64,000 nucleotides of DNA from Streptomyces sp. CBMA152 (GTDB lineage Bacteria; Actinomycetota; Actinomycetes; Streptomycetales; Streptomycetaceae), in NCBI RefSeq assembly GCF_014596475.1, contig NZ_MECJ01000017.1, positions 1 to 64,000 on the forward strand, written 5' to 3'. The notes below the pieces were generated by a model. That model was given only the letters and a program-made list of their open reading frames with translations, made no database searches and was not told the DNA's origin. Shown here one piece after another: positions 41,936-50,290 of this stretch. Positions within the stretch are counted from its first letter, which is position 1. The number at the start of each line of letters is the position of its first letter. The position numbers were made by a program, and so were the translations under genes.

Positions 41936-43819
41936 TCAGGAGACGGTCACGTCGTCGTAGTAGGTGTAGGTGGCGTCACCGGCGTAGTTGTCGTCCTTGC
42001 TGGTGAGCGTGAGGGTGTAGCTGTGGCCCGCCGTCAGGGTGCCGGAGGCCGTCTTCCAGCCCGCACCCTGGGTGCAGGTCTTGGCGAGGACGGTCGTCGT
42101 GGTGCCCGACGTGTTGTCCTTGAGGGTGGCCGTCGCCCAGTCGTACGTCAGGGTGTCGGGGCACGTGATGTTGTACGAGAAGGAGACCTTGGAGCTGCCG
42201 CTCGGCGCCGTGAAGGTCTGGGCGATCGAGGACGTGTTGCTGGGGTTGGTCGAGCCGACCATCGCACCGTAACTCCCGCTGTGGGCGGCCGAGGTGGCGG
42301 CGGTGGCGGTGCCTGCGGCGGTCCAGCCGGAGAGGCTGCCGGTCTCGAAGCCGCCGTTGGTGACGCCCCCTCCGCCGGCGGGCGAGACGGTCCAGCCGAA
42401 CGACGTGCTGCCGGTGGCACCAGTGCCGTCCTTGGCTGTCACGCTCACGGACGAGGTGCCGGTGGTGGTGACCGTACCGCTGATCAGTCCGGTCGAGGAG
42501 TTGATCGAAAGACCTGCGGGCAGACCGGTGGCCGAGTAGGTCAGGGACTGGCCGCTCCCCGAGTCGGAGGCGTTGATCTGCAGCGAGACGGCCGTGTTGA
42601 CCGTGGTGGTCTGGCTGCCCGGGTTGGTGACCGTCACGGTGTTGCCGGACGTTCCGCCGACGATCGGGTGCGAGATCGCGCAGGCGTTGGTGTCATTGGA
42701 CCAGCTGGCCTGCTCGGCGAAGGTGCCGGTGCCCATGGTGACGTTGGCCGCGCCACCGGCGGTGCCGGGGTTGAGCCAGGCGCACTCGTCGGAGTTCTCC
42801 TGGCCGTCGTACGAGCTGCCGGTGTGGTTGGTCCAGCCGCCCGCCGGGTTCTGGTCCGACATCATCTCGTGCCACTCGTGGCCGAGCGTCATGGTCCAGC
42901 CGTCGAGGGTGCCGGGCGAGTTGACGAAGCCGACGCCACAGCCCTGGCCCGAGTCGATGTTGTACGGCTGGTTGCTGAACGCGACGTCGCCGTACGGGGA
43001 GTTCACCGCCCCGCCGGTCAGCGTGCTGTCACCGTTGTAGTCGTGCCAGGCGCAGTACTGGCCCTGGTAGTTGTCCGGGTTGGTGCCGTGCGGCGACAGG
43101 ATCACGTAGTACGCGTCGCGGTTGGACGCGGCCGTGGTGTTGCCGAAGTGGGCGGCCGCGTTGACGGCCTCCTGGCCGAGCTGGTGCCCGGACGCGGCGC
43201 TCGGCGATGCGGCCGCGTTGTCGTACCACACACCGGAGAGCACACCGCCGCTCTGGTATGGGACGAAGTTGGCGTTCGAGGGGCAACTGGTCGCGCCCGT
43301 CGCCACGTTGGGGCCGTCGCACCACTGGGTCAGGTCGGCGGACCACAGCTCGTTGCCGGTGCCGATGCCCTTGAACATCTGCTGGGCCGCGCCCGCGGCG
43401 CCCGCCGAGTCACCCGAGAACTTGGCGTTCCCGTTGCCGTCGGTGGTCTGCGTGCCCCACTGGGTTCCGTAGAACACCAGGTAGACCTTGGAGTGACCGC
43501 TCTGGACGCCGATGCCGTCGATGCCACCGCCGTAGGACAGCGTCTCCGGTCCCGTGGCCACGTTCGGGGTGGGGTGGGCGGCGTCCCACGCCTTCATCTT
43601 GGCGTGCTGCTGCGCGGTCGGCACGACACCGTGCCGGTAGGTGTGCCCGTAGGCGGGGCTGTACGGGTTGGACACGGAGTGGCTGTTGGCCGACTCCGGG
43701 GCCGGGGCGGCCGCCGCCTGGGTTGCGGTGGCGGCGACCATGGCGCCGGTGACGAGGGACAGCGAGGCGAGACCGGTCAGGGCTCTTCGTGCTGTGCCGC
43801 GTATGTAGGGGGTGCCCAT
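41936..43819 (-). CDS. Large secreted multidomain protein with HEWHE motif
   Basis: A protein of 627 residues with a signal peptide (to about ATQAAAA, 38). The main domain (about 75-380) begins HSKVYLVFYGTQWGTQ and contains QLGQEAVNAAAHFGN, YYVILSPHGTNPDNY, YCAWHDYN and the conserved TLGHEWHEMMSDQNPAGGWTNH (about 310-330), which looks like an active-site or metal-binding region though it is not a classical HExxH zinc motif in its usual context. A putative Ig/cadherin-like domain follows (about 385-480, ATGLPAGLSINSSTGLISGT), then a C-terminal jelly-roll module (about 490-627, GGFETGSLSGWTAAGTA), typical of carbohydrate-binding or P-domain-like regions. It is probably an extracellular hydrolase or binding protein. 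Confidence 0.75.
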   Translation of the reverse strand: MGTPYIRGTARRALTGLASLSLVTGAMVAATATQAAAAPAPESANSHSVSNPYSPAYGHTYRHGVVPTAQQHAKMKAWDAAHPTPNVATGPETLSYGGGIDGIGVQSGHSKVYLVFYGTQWGTQTTDGNGNAKFSGDSAGAAGAAQQMFKGIGTGNELWSADLTQWCDGPNVATGATSCPSNANFVPYQSGGVLSGVWYDNAAASPSAASGHQLGQEAVNAAAHFGNTTAASNRDAYYVILSPHGTNPDNYQGQYCAWHDYNGDSTLTGGAVNSPYGDVAFSNQPYNIDSGQGCGVGFVNSPGTLDGWTMTLGHEWHEMMSDQNPAGGWTNHTGSSYDGQENSDECAWLNPGTAGGAANVTMGTGTFAEQASWSNDTNACAISHPIVGGTSGNTVTVTNPGSQTTTVNTAVSLQINASDSGSGQSLTYSATGLPAGLSINSSTGLISGTVTTTGTSSVSVTAKDGTGATGSTSFGWTVSPAGGGGVTNGGFETGSLSGWTAAGTATAATSAAHSGSYGAMVGSTNPSNTSSIAQTFTAPSGSSKVSFSYNITCPDTLTYDWATATLKDNTSGTTTTVLAKTCTQGAGWKTASGTLTAGHSYTLTLTSKDDNYAGDATYTYYDDVTVS

Positions 43820-44133
43820 GTGTAGGGGGATTCCTCTCTCGTGCAGATCGCCGGACGCCGGGGCGGCGGGGCGGTCCGCGGCCTGGAAGCGGGCAGCGAG
43901 GCGACGCATGTCGTACTGGTGCGAAGAGCGGCCGGAGTTGCCGGAATTGCACGACAGGGACGGGAGAGGGGATACACGCGCGGCACCGGCTGGTTCAGGT
44001 GTGACTCCGGTACGACTCCGGTCCGGAGCTTCCGCGCGAGTCCTCCCGCCCCACTCCGACGGGATGGCACGCCAACCGCACGCCTTAGCACGGTAGTTGG
44101 CGGTAGTACGTCGTGCTGTGCGTGGTACGAGTG
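43820..44133. other. Intergenic region upstream of the secreted protein gene
   Basis: Presumably contains the promoter of the gene starting at 43819. GAGG lies 13 nt before that ATG. I see no additional gene with coding character here. Confidence 0.4.
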
Positions 44134-44226
44134 ATGGTGCGGAAGGTGGTGCGAATGGTGACGCAGAACGTAATGCGGAAGGTGATGCGCCGATCGCTGC
44201 GCGGAAGCCAAGCAGAGCCGAGGTGA
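44134..44226 (+). other. Short repetitive ORF, basic 30-residue peptide, doubtful
   Basis: An ATG-TGA frame of 30 codons would encode a basic, valine/methionine-rich peptide (MVRKVVRMVTQNVMRKVMRR and on) with an internal near-repeat; the DNA has two copies of TGCGGAAGGTG(G/A)TGCG. No ribosome site or family is visible, so this may only be low-complexity DNA. Confidence 0.15.
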
Positions 44227-44261
44227 CACGGTCAATCGATGGAAAGGGGCTTTCCAGTCTC

Positions 44262-44281
44262 TTGACAGACACCGATGTCAA
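44262..44281. promoter_or_regulatory. TTGACA-N8-TGTCAA palindrome
   Basis: A perfect 6+6 inverted repeat. TTGACA also equals the consensus -35 hexamer on either strand, so it could be an operator overlapping a promoter. The nearest genes are the secreted protein (start 43819) and the hypothetical protein at 44450. Confidence 0.35.
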
Positions 44282-44436
44282 CTTGACCGCACCGAGCAGA
44301 AACCTCTACCGACACATGGGTGGCCCGGGGGCGGTGGGGGGCTTTGGGGGGGGCGACGAGGGGTGTGGCCGCTCCACGGACAGAGCTACCGGCCCAGGTT
44401 GCCGAAATCCGTGTGCGGTGTGCTGATGGCGCCCAC

Positions 44437-44442
44437 TACCGT
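44437..44442 (+). promoter_or_regulatory. -10 box for leaderless hypothetical gene
   Basis: TACCGT lies exactly 7 nt before the ATG at 44450. Confidence 0.4.
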
Positions 44443-44449
44443 GCCCGCC

Positions 44450-44956
44450 ATGGACGTGACGTTCACCAAGCTCGCCGGGCGCCGGTATCTGATGACGGTC
44501 GTCCGCGAGCACGGCCCGGAGCTGGCGCCACGGCAGGGCCCCGGCTACCACGACTACCTGCCGCATGACGCCGTGCACTTCCTGGTCGAGGCCGAAGCGC
44601 GGCTGTCCGGTGGTGCCTTCGGCCGGATCGCCGCCGGACGCAACAACATCTTCTGGCCGGCCGACCCGGCGGCGCGCAAACGCCAGGCACGCCACGAAGC
44701 GAAGCGGCGACCGAGTCCGGCCGAGCACGCCGACATGGCCCGCTCCGAGGAACTGGCCTCCGTGTGCCGGCCGCTGTGGGAGCTGAGGTCGGGCCACCTC
44801 GCCGAGCCGCCGTCGTGGTTCACGCGGTTGGATCCCGCCATCCTCAAGTCGCCCGTGGTGGAGCGCGTACTGGCGCGCTTGGACGAGTTCGCCACGACCT
44901 GGCACGCGCTCCCGACGGGCGGCAGCGTCACCCTGCCCTGGCCGACACGCGCCTGA
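44450..44956 (+). CDS. Conserved-looking hypothetical protein
   Basis: A protein of 168 residues, soluble, without signal or membrane segments. It begins MDVTFTKLAGRRYLMTVVREHGPEL and includes PGYHDYLPHDAVHFLVEAEARLSGGAFGRIAAGRNNIFWP (about 34-73), a basic RKRQARHEAKRRPSPAEHA stretch, and ends TGGSVTLPWPTRA. Codon use is normal for the genome. The ATG at 44450 is favoured by the TACCGT box 7 nt upstream and by the better fit of the N-terminus. I do not recognise the family. Immediately after it the decayed region begins. Confidence 0.65.
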   Translation: MDVTFTKLAGRRYLMTVVREHGPELAPRQGPGYHDYLPHDAVHFLVEAEARLSGGAFGRIAAGRNNIFWPADPAARKRQARHEAKRRPSPAEHADMARSEELASVCRPLWELRSGHLAEPPSWFTRLDPAILKSPVVERVLARLDEFATTWHALPTGGSVTLPWPTRA

Positions 44957-45018
44957 CGCAACGTCGAGAATCCTCAACCCCTGGTCATGGTTGCCGCACG
45001 CACACCGCACCCCCGACC

Positions 45019-45060
45019 CGTATCGTCGCCGCCAGTCTCATCGGCACCAGCATCGAGTGA
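45019..45060 (+). pseudogene. Relic of an MHS-family transporter gene (42 nt)
   Basis: 38 of 42 bases match 55969-56010 inside the intact MHS transporter gene. In frame it reads RIVAASLIGTSIE followed by TGA where the intact gene has a Trp codon. Flanking sequences are unrelated, so this is either a fragment of a paralogue or a partial duplication left by rearrangement. Confidence 0.7.
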
Positions 45061-45656
45061 AGCGACATCGCCAGCTCGGGCCCCGGTTTCGACAACCGGG
45101 ACTTCGCCGCTGTACCGCCCGCTTCACACGCCCCGGATCTCGCAACCAAGCGACACCGAAAGCCGAACCATGCTTGAACAAAAGGGAGTTCAGCACCCAA
45201 GCCGCTGGCATGCATGACTGGCACGTCGACGTCCCACGGGCGGGCCACATCTTCGGCGTACGGCACAGCGGCAGGCGTTGCGCGGGCCGAGGCAGCAAGC
45301 GGGGAGAGCTCTGGGGCTCGGCCTTCACCATGCGGGCGGCGACTGACCCACTCGATCGGCACAACCTCACCGACACCATCTGCACCGCCGCACTGAAGGT
45401 TCCGCGCAGCACCTGGGCACCGGCCGTCGAGCCGGAGACTTCACATATGGCTGCTTGGGGATGGATCCTCAGATATCCCCTCAACTCGACGTTGCCTGTA
45501 ATCGGACAGATCCGCCTTCGCCGTCCCCCTGAACCCGTGCATCCACTTCACAGAAGAAGCACAGGATTCCCCTGGGTGGCAGGGAAAGTGCACGTGCTGG
45601 CGCAGCCGTTGCGGTGCTCGCGGTTTCAGCCAGGCATCCTGACCCAAAGAATCAAA
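45061..45656. other. Non-coding or decayed region
   Basis: About 600 bp with somewhat lower GC content and no frame that resembles a known family on either strand. It lies between the MHS relic and the transposase relic and is likely debris of mobile DNA. Confidence 0.4.
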
Positions 45657-45866
45657 CACCTGCGCCATTTCGTTGAGTTGTGCCTACTGCCCGGCTGGAA
45701 GGAAGCGCGCAACACGTCCCACAAGCAGGTCCGCGCTCGTGTGGAGCACGTCTTCGCACGCATGAAGACCTGGAAAGTCCTCCGCGACTGCCGGCTCAAA
45801 GGAGATGGCGTACACCACGCGATGCTCGGCGTCGCCCGCCTACACAACCTCGTACTTGCCGGATAA
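45657..45866 (+). mobile_element. IS5-family transposase relic (C-terminal end)
   Basis: About 69 codons ending at TAA 45866 encode a typical transposase tail: SHKQVRARVEHVFARMKTWK followed by DCRLKGDGVHHAMLGVARLHNL, as in DDE_Tnp_4 IS5-group enzymes. The catalytic N-terminal and central parts are missing, so it is inactive. I could not find terminal inverted repeats. Confidence 0.8.
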
Positions 45867-46016
45867 GAAAGGCGCACTCATCGCTGCTGAACACAATGCG
45901 GTGGACCATGGCATTGGTCTGACGGTCACCGCCGCAGTTGAGGCGACGGTAGCGGGTAGTCAGCTGAGACGCGGAGGCTCGGCCGAGAGCTGAGCGGGAC
46001 CGGCCGCGCCCGGTAG

Positions 46017-46056
46017 GGCAGCAGGGCCCGGACCGCGCGTCGGGGTCCGGCCTGCC
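46017..46056 (-). terminator. Hairpin terminator after DUF6243 gene
   Basis: Outer stem GGCAG/CTGCC and inner stem CCGGACC/GGTCCGG (46028-46034, 46044-46050). It lies 30-70 nt downstream of the DUF6243 stop; a run of nine G (46076-46084) lies in between. Confidence 0.55.
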
Positions 46057-46088
46057 CCGTGCGGTGCCGCCCAGCGGGGGGGGGTGCG

Positions 46089-46304
46089 TCAGTTCTGTGC
46101 GGTGTCGTCGCCCGTCTGCCCAGCGCCGTCGGCCGCGCCCGCCTTCTCGCGCATCTTGCGCACCAGCTCCGCCTTCTGGTCGGCGGCACTCTGGCGGTCG
46201 AGGTTGCGGTGCGGACCGTTGTTCTGCCGTTCGGCACGGGACAGCTTCTTGCGCTGGCCGCCACCCTGGCCCACGGGGTTGTTGATGTTTTTGCTGTCGG
46301 TCAC
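46089..46304 (-). CDS. DUF6243-family small protein
   Basis: A protein of 71 residues, highly polar: SKNINNPVGQGGGQRKKLSR (about 4-23), then RQNNGPHRNLDRQSAADQKAELVRKMREKAG. This is a strongly conserved Streptomyces small protein (DUF6243) of unknown function; the basic, disordered composition suggests nucleic-acid or ribosome association, which is inference. GTG start with GGGAG 6 nt upstream. It is intact although embedded in decayed DNA, which shows that the debris surrounds rather than replaces core genes. Confidence 0.88.
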   Translation of the reverse strand: MTDSKNINNPVGQGGGQRKKLSRAERQNNGPHRNLDRQSAADQKAELVRKMREKAGAADGAGQTGDDTAQN

Positions 46305-46632
46305 GGGTTCTCCCGGTGATGATGTGCGGTGATCTACGGATTCATCGGTGGGGGGACGGGCGCGGCGACGTCGAAGGACGTCAGCAGGGGCCCATCACGC
46401 TCTCACTCGTAAATCGGCGTCTGGAAGAACATGACAAAGACGTTACCCGGTTCCGTCGGCCCCGCACACCAACCTCTGCACCGCCCCGGCGTCAGCCGGG
46501 CCTTCAGCGAGCGCCCGGGGTCAACCGCTTCCTTCCAGTCAGCTGACGGACCATCCCCCACATCACGGGTCCCCGCCAGATGGAGGCGAGCCAGCCGGGG
46601 TTCTGCATCGCCCGTTCTGTCACACACAGCCC
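46305..46632. other. Region without recognisable gene
   Basis: Contains the DUF6243 promoter region at its left end. Beyond that I see no frame on either strand with family resemblance. Confidence 0.4.
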
Positions 46633-46779
46633 CTATAACGGGGCGTCGGTGGATACCGTTCTGACCAGGTTGAAGACCTCGCGGGCGGGATATCGCTTGA
46701 GGCAACGGATGATCTCGCGCCGGGTCTTGCCCTCTTGGGCGCGGCGTGCGAGCGGTGCCCTGCTGTCAACCCGTTCGAA
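46633..46779 (-). mobile_element. IS110-family transposase relic (C-terminal end)
   Basis: About 48 codons on the minus strand encode APLARRAQEGKTRREIIRCLKRYPAREVFN in three pieces of one frame, matching the conserved C-terminal tail of IS110-type transposases (KTRRE..RCLKRY..RE). The rest of the gene is absent. The element is inactive. Confidence 0.7.
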
Positions 46780-46908
46780 GGCTTCAAGATCACACTGGGC
46801 GCCCTGCAGCGGGCCGGGCGCCCAGTGGCACCCCGAAACCCCCGCCGCCCGCGATGACGACGAGGACAGCAGTCCCGACCTCAGCGGACCCGTGCTTGGC
46901 GCAACGAA

Positions 46909-47445
46909 ATGTGGCCGTCCCTGTGCCTGACCGCCATGGGCAGGCAGACGGACATGCAGGCGGCACCCTGCAGCGGCATCGATGCCCAACTGTGGCAGGA
47001 GAGCTCTCGCGCCGTGCCGACGGGCCTGGCAGGGCGGCGGAAAGCGGGAGCGGCTGCGCGCCGCCAACGGCTCCTACCTCGACACACGAGGTGGCGGCAC
47101 CGGCAACCTCACAGACGTCATCGTTCATCCCCGCAAGAACGTGGACAACCAGTTCCGGGACGTCCAGTTCCAGAACTACGGCGACAACCTGGTGCGGCTG
47201 CGCGGCAAGGACAGCGGCAAGTGCGTCGACGTCCGCAACAGCGACGCTACGCACCGCGGCACACCCTCGGTGATCTTCACTTGCGATTACGCGGACACCA
47301 AGAACGACAACGCTGGACCGCCGTCGGCGAGCCCGACGGCAGCTTCCATCTCCGCAACGAAGCCACCGACCTGTGCCTCACCGCCCCCGAAGCCCACATC
47401 GGCCAGGTCTGTCTGAACAGCGACGCAGTCCCGGCCGCCACCCCG
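46909..47445 (+). pseudogene. Ricin-type lectin (RICIN) domain gene, frameshifted
   Basis: Three successive beta-trefoil pieces are visible in two alternating frames: LCLTAMGRQTDMQAAPCSG with DAQLWQES in frame 1 (to about 47020), RLRAANGSYLDTRGGG through VRLRGKDSGKCVDVRNSD in frame 2 (to about 47305), then QRWTAVGEPDGSFHLRNEAT with DLCLTAPE back in frame 1. Two compensating indels would restore a domain of about 160 residues. RICIN domains bind galactose- or xylose-containing glycans, usually fused to secreted hydrolases. The partner domain is not recognisable. Confidence 0.65.
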
Positions 47446-47692
47446 TCATATTCCTGGCCGTCCTGCAAGAGGGCCGCCGGCCACTGCGCCCGGCAGGGCC
47501 GGCCGAGACGAAGACGGTGGTACGCACCCCGGATCTGGACGTCGTGCGGTTCGGCGCGAGCTACGGCCTGGCCTCATCCGGATTCCGCTGTGCCCGACCT
47601 CTCCACCGAGCAGGCCCGGAGCAGGCTGTTCGGCCGGGAACTCTGCGCCGCCGGCCGTCGGTGACGGCCGGGGCCTCCGCGGACGCCGCGGC
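47446..47692. other. Debris downstream of lectin relic
   Basis: Includes a short frame with VRFGASYGLASSGFRCAR, faintly similar to the end of formylglycine-generating-enzyme-like domains, which would fit a lost lectin fusion. The similarity is too weak to call. Confidence 0.25.
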
Positions 47693-48304
47693 TCACTCCT
47701 GCGCGGCCGCGCGCACCGCGGCTTCGGTCAGCGTGGTCGCCGTCCGTACCGCGCTCGCGACGGCGACGTCGGGGGCGAGGCCGCACAGGTCGGTGAGGGT
47801 GAAGAGGGCTTCGGCGCTGACGGCCACGGCGAGGTCCCGCTTCAGTTGGACGAAGGCTTCCGGGTCCGTCGTTCCCAGCGTTTCCTCCAGAGGAGCGAGC
47901 GCGTGGTCGATCAGACCGAAGCGGACACCGGGTCTCGCGGCCGCCGCCGCGGGGCGGGTGATGGTGGCCGCGATCATGGCGCGCACCGCCCCCTGGCGCC
48001 GGAGTATGCCGCGGAGCAGGAACTCGCAGGCGTAGGCGACCCGTTCGGCGGGGTCGGTGGAGTCCGCGACCGGGGCGAGCGCCTCGGCAGGGGGCGGCCA
48101 GGTGCCGACCAGGGCCTCGCTGATCAGCGACGGAAGGTCGGGGAAGTACCGGTAGGCGGTGGGCTCGGAGACCATGGCCGCGCGTGCGACCGCGGGCATG
48201 CTCACCTCGCCGCCCGTGGCGATGAGGCCGCTCGCGGCTTCGACGATCGCAGCCCGCGTGCGCCTCTTCTGGTTACTGCGGCCGGTGTCGATCGGCGTCG
48301 CCAT
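47693..48304 (-). CDS. TetR/AcrR-family transcriptional regulator
   Basis: A protein of 203 residues. The N-terminal helix-turn-helix is at about 11-56 (RTRAAIVEAASGLIATGGEVSMPAVARAAMVSEPTAYRYFPDLPSL). The C-terminal ligand-binding domain is all-alpha with no recognisable ligand signature. The ATG at 48304 has AAGGGA 8 nt upstream; a longer in-frame version would run into the operators. It is divergent from the cupin-hydrolase operon, and several copies of a GAGAGTCGAC motif lie between them, so it most likely represses itself and that operon. Confidence 0.9.
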   Translation of the reverse strand: MATPIDTGRSNQKRRTRAAIVEAASGLIATGGEVSMPAVARAAMVSEPTAYRYFPDLPSLISEALVGTWPPPAEALAPVADSTDPAERVAYACEFLLRGILRRQGAVRAMIAATITRPAAAAARPGVRFGLIDHALAPLEETLGTTDPEAFVQLKRDLAVAVSAEALFTLTDLCGLAPDVAVASAVRTATTLTEAAVRAAAQE

Positions 48305-48352
48305 CGCTGCGTCCCTTTCCCGCTCGTCCCGTTCACGGCCCAGCTTATCACT

Positions 48353-48429
48353 GTCGACTCTCTTCACGAGAGTTCACTTGCACGACGAGAGTCGACCCTC
48401 TACTCTCCCTCCTGAGAGTCGACCCTCAC
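48353..48429. promoter_or_regulatory. Multiple TetR operator-like motifs
   Basis: GAGAGTCGACCCTC occurs twice as a direct repeat (48389-48402 and 48416-48429). Its core GAGAGTCGAC occurs inverted at 48353-48362, and ACTCTC-TTCAC-GAGAGT (48358-48374) is a perfect palindrome. They fill the gap between the TetR gene and the cupin gene. The second direct copy lies 13 nt before the cupin start and precedes its ribosome site. Confidence 0.7.
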
Positions 48430-48441
48430 GAAGGAGACGCG

Positions 48442-48903
48442 ATGACACAGGCTTCCGTGGTCGGCCCGGACGACGGCGAGACGATCCGCCTGGGACCGGC
48501 GCAGATCCGCATCCTGGAAGACGGCAGCACCACCGGCCACCGGATCGGGATCGGTGAGATCACCCTCGCCCCGCACACGCAGGGCCCGCCGCAGCACCGC
48601 CACGCCCAGCACGACGAGGGTTTCTACGTCGTCTCCGGCACCGTGCACTTCACTGTCGGCGAGACGACCCACGTCGCCCCGGCCGGCGCGCTCGCGATGA
48701 TCCCGCCCGGCGCCCCGCACACCTTCGCCAACCACGGCGACGAGCCGGCGGTGATGCTCAACACCTTCACGCCCGACCTGTACGTGCAGTACTTCCGCGA
48801 CCTGCGGGACATGATCGCCGGCGGCCAGGAGCTGACCCCTGAGGCGACCGTCCAGGTAATGAGCCGCTACGCCACCGTCCCTGCCACCGAGTACGACGCA
48901 TGA
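48442..48903 (+). CDS. Cupin-domain protein
   Basis: A protein of 153 residues with a single cupin barrel. The metal-binding motif 1 is HRHAQHDEGFYVVSG (about 52-66, His/His/Glu) and motif 2 includes PPGAPHTFANHG (about 92-103, His). This is the arrangement of quercetinase-like and related small cupins, which act as dioxygenases, isomerases or sensors. The ATG has AAGGAG 6 nt upstream. It forms an operon with the alpha/beta hydrolase, 49 nt downstream, and is probably derepressed when the divergent TetR regulator binds its ligand. Confidence 0.88.
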   Translation: MTQASVVGPDDGETIRLGPAQIRILEDGSTTGHRIGIGEITLAPHTQGPPQHRHAQHDEGFYVVSGTVHFTVGETTHVAPAGALAMIPPGAPHTFANHGDEPAVMLNTFTPDLYVQYFRDLRDMIAGGQELTPEATVQVMSRYATVPATEYDA

Positions 48904-48952
48904 CGGCTCGGACCGTCACCCACCCACGTCAGTAACCGATGGGGAGACCTCC

Positions 48953-49771
48953 ATGACCAGCACCACCCGCACCATCACCCTCACCCTCACCCTCGGCTCC
49001 GGCGACGTCGACCTCACCTTCGAGGAGCAGGGGGAGGGGCGCCCCTTCCTGCTCCTGCACGGCGGCGCCGGCCCGCAGACCGTCGCCGGGTTCGCCGGGC
49101 TGCTCGCCGAGCAGCGGCCGGCCCAGGTCATCACCCCCGTCCACCCCGGTTTCGATGGCACCGCCCGACCCGACCGGCTGACCGACGTCCCGGCCCTCGC
49201 CGAGATCTACGTACGACTGCTGGACGAACTCGGCCTGGCGGACGTCACCGTCATAGGCAACTCCATAGGAGGCTGGATCGCCGCCGAGATCGCCCTGCTC
49301 CGCAGCGACCGGGTCAGCAGCGTCGTTCTCGTCAACGCCGTGGGCATCCACGTCCCCGGCCACCCGGTCGCCGACCCCTCCACCCTGACACCTGCCGAAC
49401 TTTCCGCGCTGGCCTTCCACGACCCCGCGAAGTTCGCTGTGGACCCCAGCACATTCTCCGACGCGCAGCGTGGGGTCGCAGCCGCCAACCAGGCCGCGCT
49501 GCAGGTCTATTCGGGCCCGCACACGATGGCCGACCCCACCCTGCGTGAGCGCCTGGCCAAGGTCACGCGCCCGGTCCTCGTCGCGTGGGGCGAGAGTGAC
49601 CAGGTCGCCGACACCGCGTACGGACGCGCGTGGGCCTCCGCCGTTCCCGGTGCCCGGTTCGAACTCCTGCTCCGTACCGGCCACATGCCCCAGATCGAAA
49701 CGCCCGAGCAACTCCTGCCGGTGGTATGGGACTTCGCAGCCTCTCACGCCACCAACCGGCCCAACGGCTGA
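48953..49771 (+). CDS. Alpha/beta hydrolase
   Basis: A protein of 272 residues. The oxyanion-hole region LLLHGGAGPQ (about 33-42), nucleophile elbow GNSIGGW (about 98-104, Ser100), the acid in VLVAWGESDQVA (about 205-216) and the catalytic His in LRTGHMPQIETPEQ (about 240) are present. Such enzymes hydrolyse esters, lactones or C-C bonds. With the cupin and TetR neighbours it may detoxify or degrade an aromatic or lactone compound; the substrate is unknown. The ATG has GGGAGA upstream. The truncated MFS exporter gene follows after 14 nt, so it once was probably the third gene of the operon. Confidence 0.9.
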   Translation: MTSTTRTITLTLTLGSGDVDLTFEEQGEGRPFLLLHGGAGPQTVAGFAGLLAEQRPAQVITPVHPGFDGTARPDRLTDVPALAEIYVRLLDELGLADVTVIGNSIGGWIAAEIALLRSDRVSSVVLVNAVGIHVPGHPVADPSTLTPAELSALAFHDPAKFAVDPSTFSDAQRGVAAANQAALQVYSGPHTMADPTLRERLAKVTRPVLVAWGESDQVADTAYGRAWASAVPGARFELLLRTGHMPQIETPEQLLPVVWDFAASHATNRPNG

Positions 49772-49785
49772 ACAGCGCAACCCAC

Positions 49786-50181
49786 ATGCCCGTCCTGGCC
49801 GCCTGCTGCCTGAGCGTGCTGCCGGTCAGTCTCGACGTCACCATCCTCAACGTCGCACCGCCCTCGATGCAGCAGGACCTGAACTCCTCGGTCTCCGGCC
49901 CGCAATGAACACTTGACGCCTACCCCCTCGTCCCGGCCTCGCTGCTGACCCTGGCCGGTGCCACCGCCGACCGCGTAGGCCGCCGACGGATCTTCCAGGT
50001 CGGTCTCGCGCTGGTCACCACCGGGTCGGCCCTGTGCAGCCTGGCACCCACGACCAGCTGGCTGGTGACCTTCCGCATGGCGCGGGCGGCGGGCGGCGGC
50101 ATGCTCACCCCCTCGGAGCGACGGCGGCTGTCGTCCACTTCCCGAACCGTGTCGGCAGGTACCGCCATGGGATACCAGTGA
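49786..50181 (+). pseudogene. DHA2-type MFS drug exporter gene, nonsense mutation and truncation
   Basis: The start reads MPVLAACCLSVLPVSLDVTI and NVAPPSMQQDL, typical of the first helix of 14-TM EmrB/QacA exporters. At 49906-49908 a TGA replaces the Trp codon of the conserved QWT(L/V)DAY motif. The same frame continues TLDAYPLVPASLLTLAGATA and GRRRIFQVGLALVTTGSALCSLAP up to AAGGGMLTP and then loses similarity. Thus about one quarter of the gene remains. It follows the hydrolase gene after 14 nt and is convergent with the histidine kinase gene. Confidence 0.85.
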
Positions 50182-50290
50182 GGTTGACAGGCGATTCGGT
50201 CGAGCCGCTCGGTGAGGAGGTGCTGGTCGGCCGGACTGAGGCTGCCTGTTCGGGCAGTGCGCGCAAGGTTCAGCCGACGCCAGCGGGGCC

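Noticed and set aside
42023..43825. 600-codon plus-strand frame opposite the secreted protein
   Set aside because: Gly/Val/Arg-rich shadow; the real protein has a signal peptide and conserved motifs on the minus strand.
43820..44281. N-terminal extension of the large secreted protein
   Set aside because: Would place the signal peptide about 150 residues inside the protein; ATG 43819 fits the signal peptide.
46431..46664. 77-codon plus-strand frame
   Set aside because: No ribosome site, no family resemblance, in the middle of decayed DNA.
47522..47640. Formylglycine-generating-enzyme-like C-terminus
   Set aside because: Only a short GFRCAR-type resemblance; not enough to call a gene.
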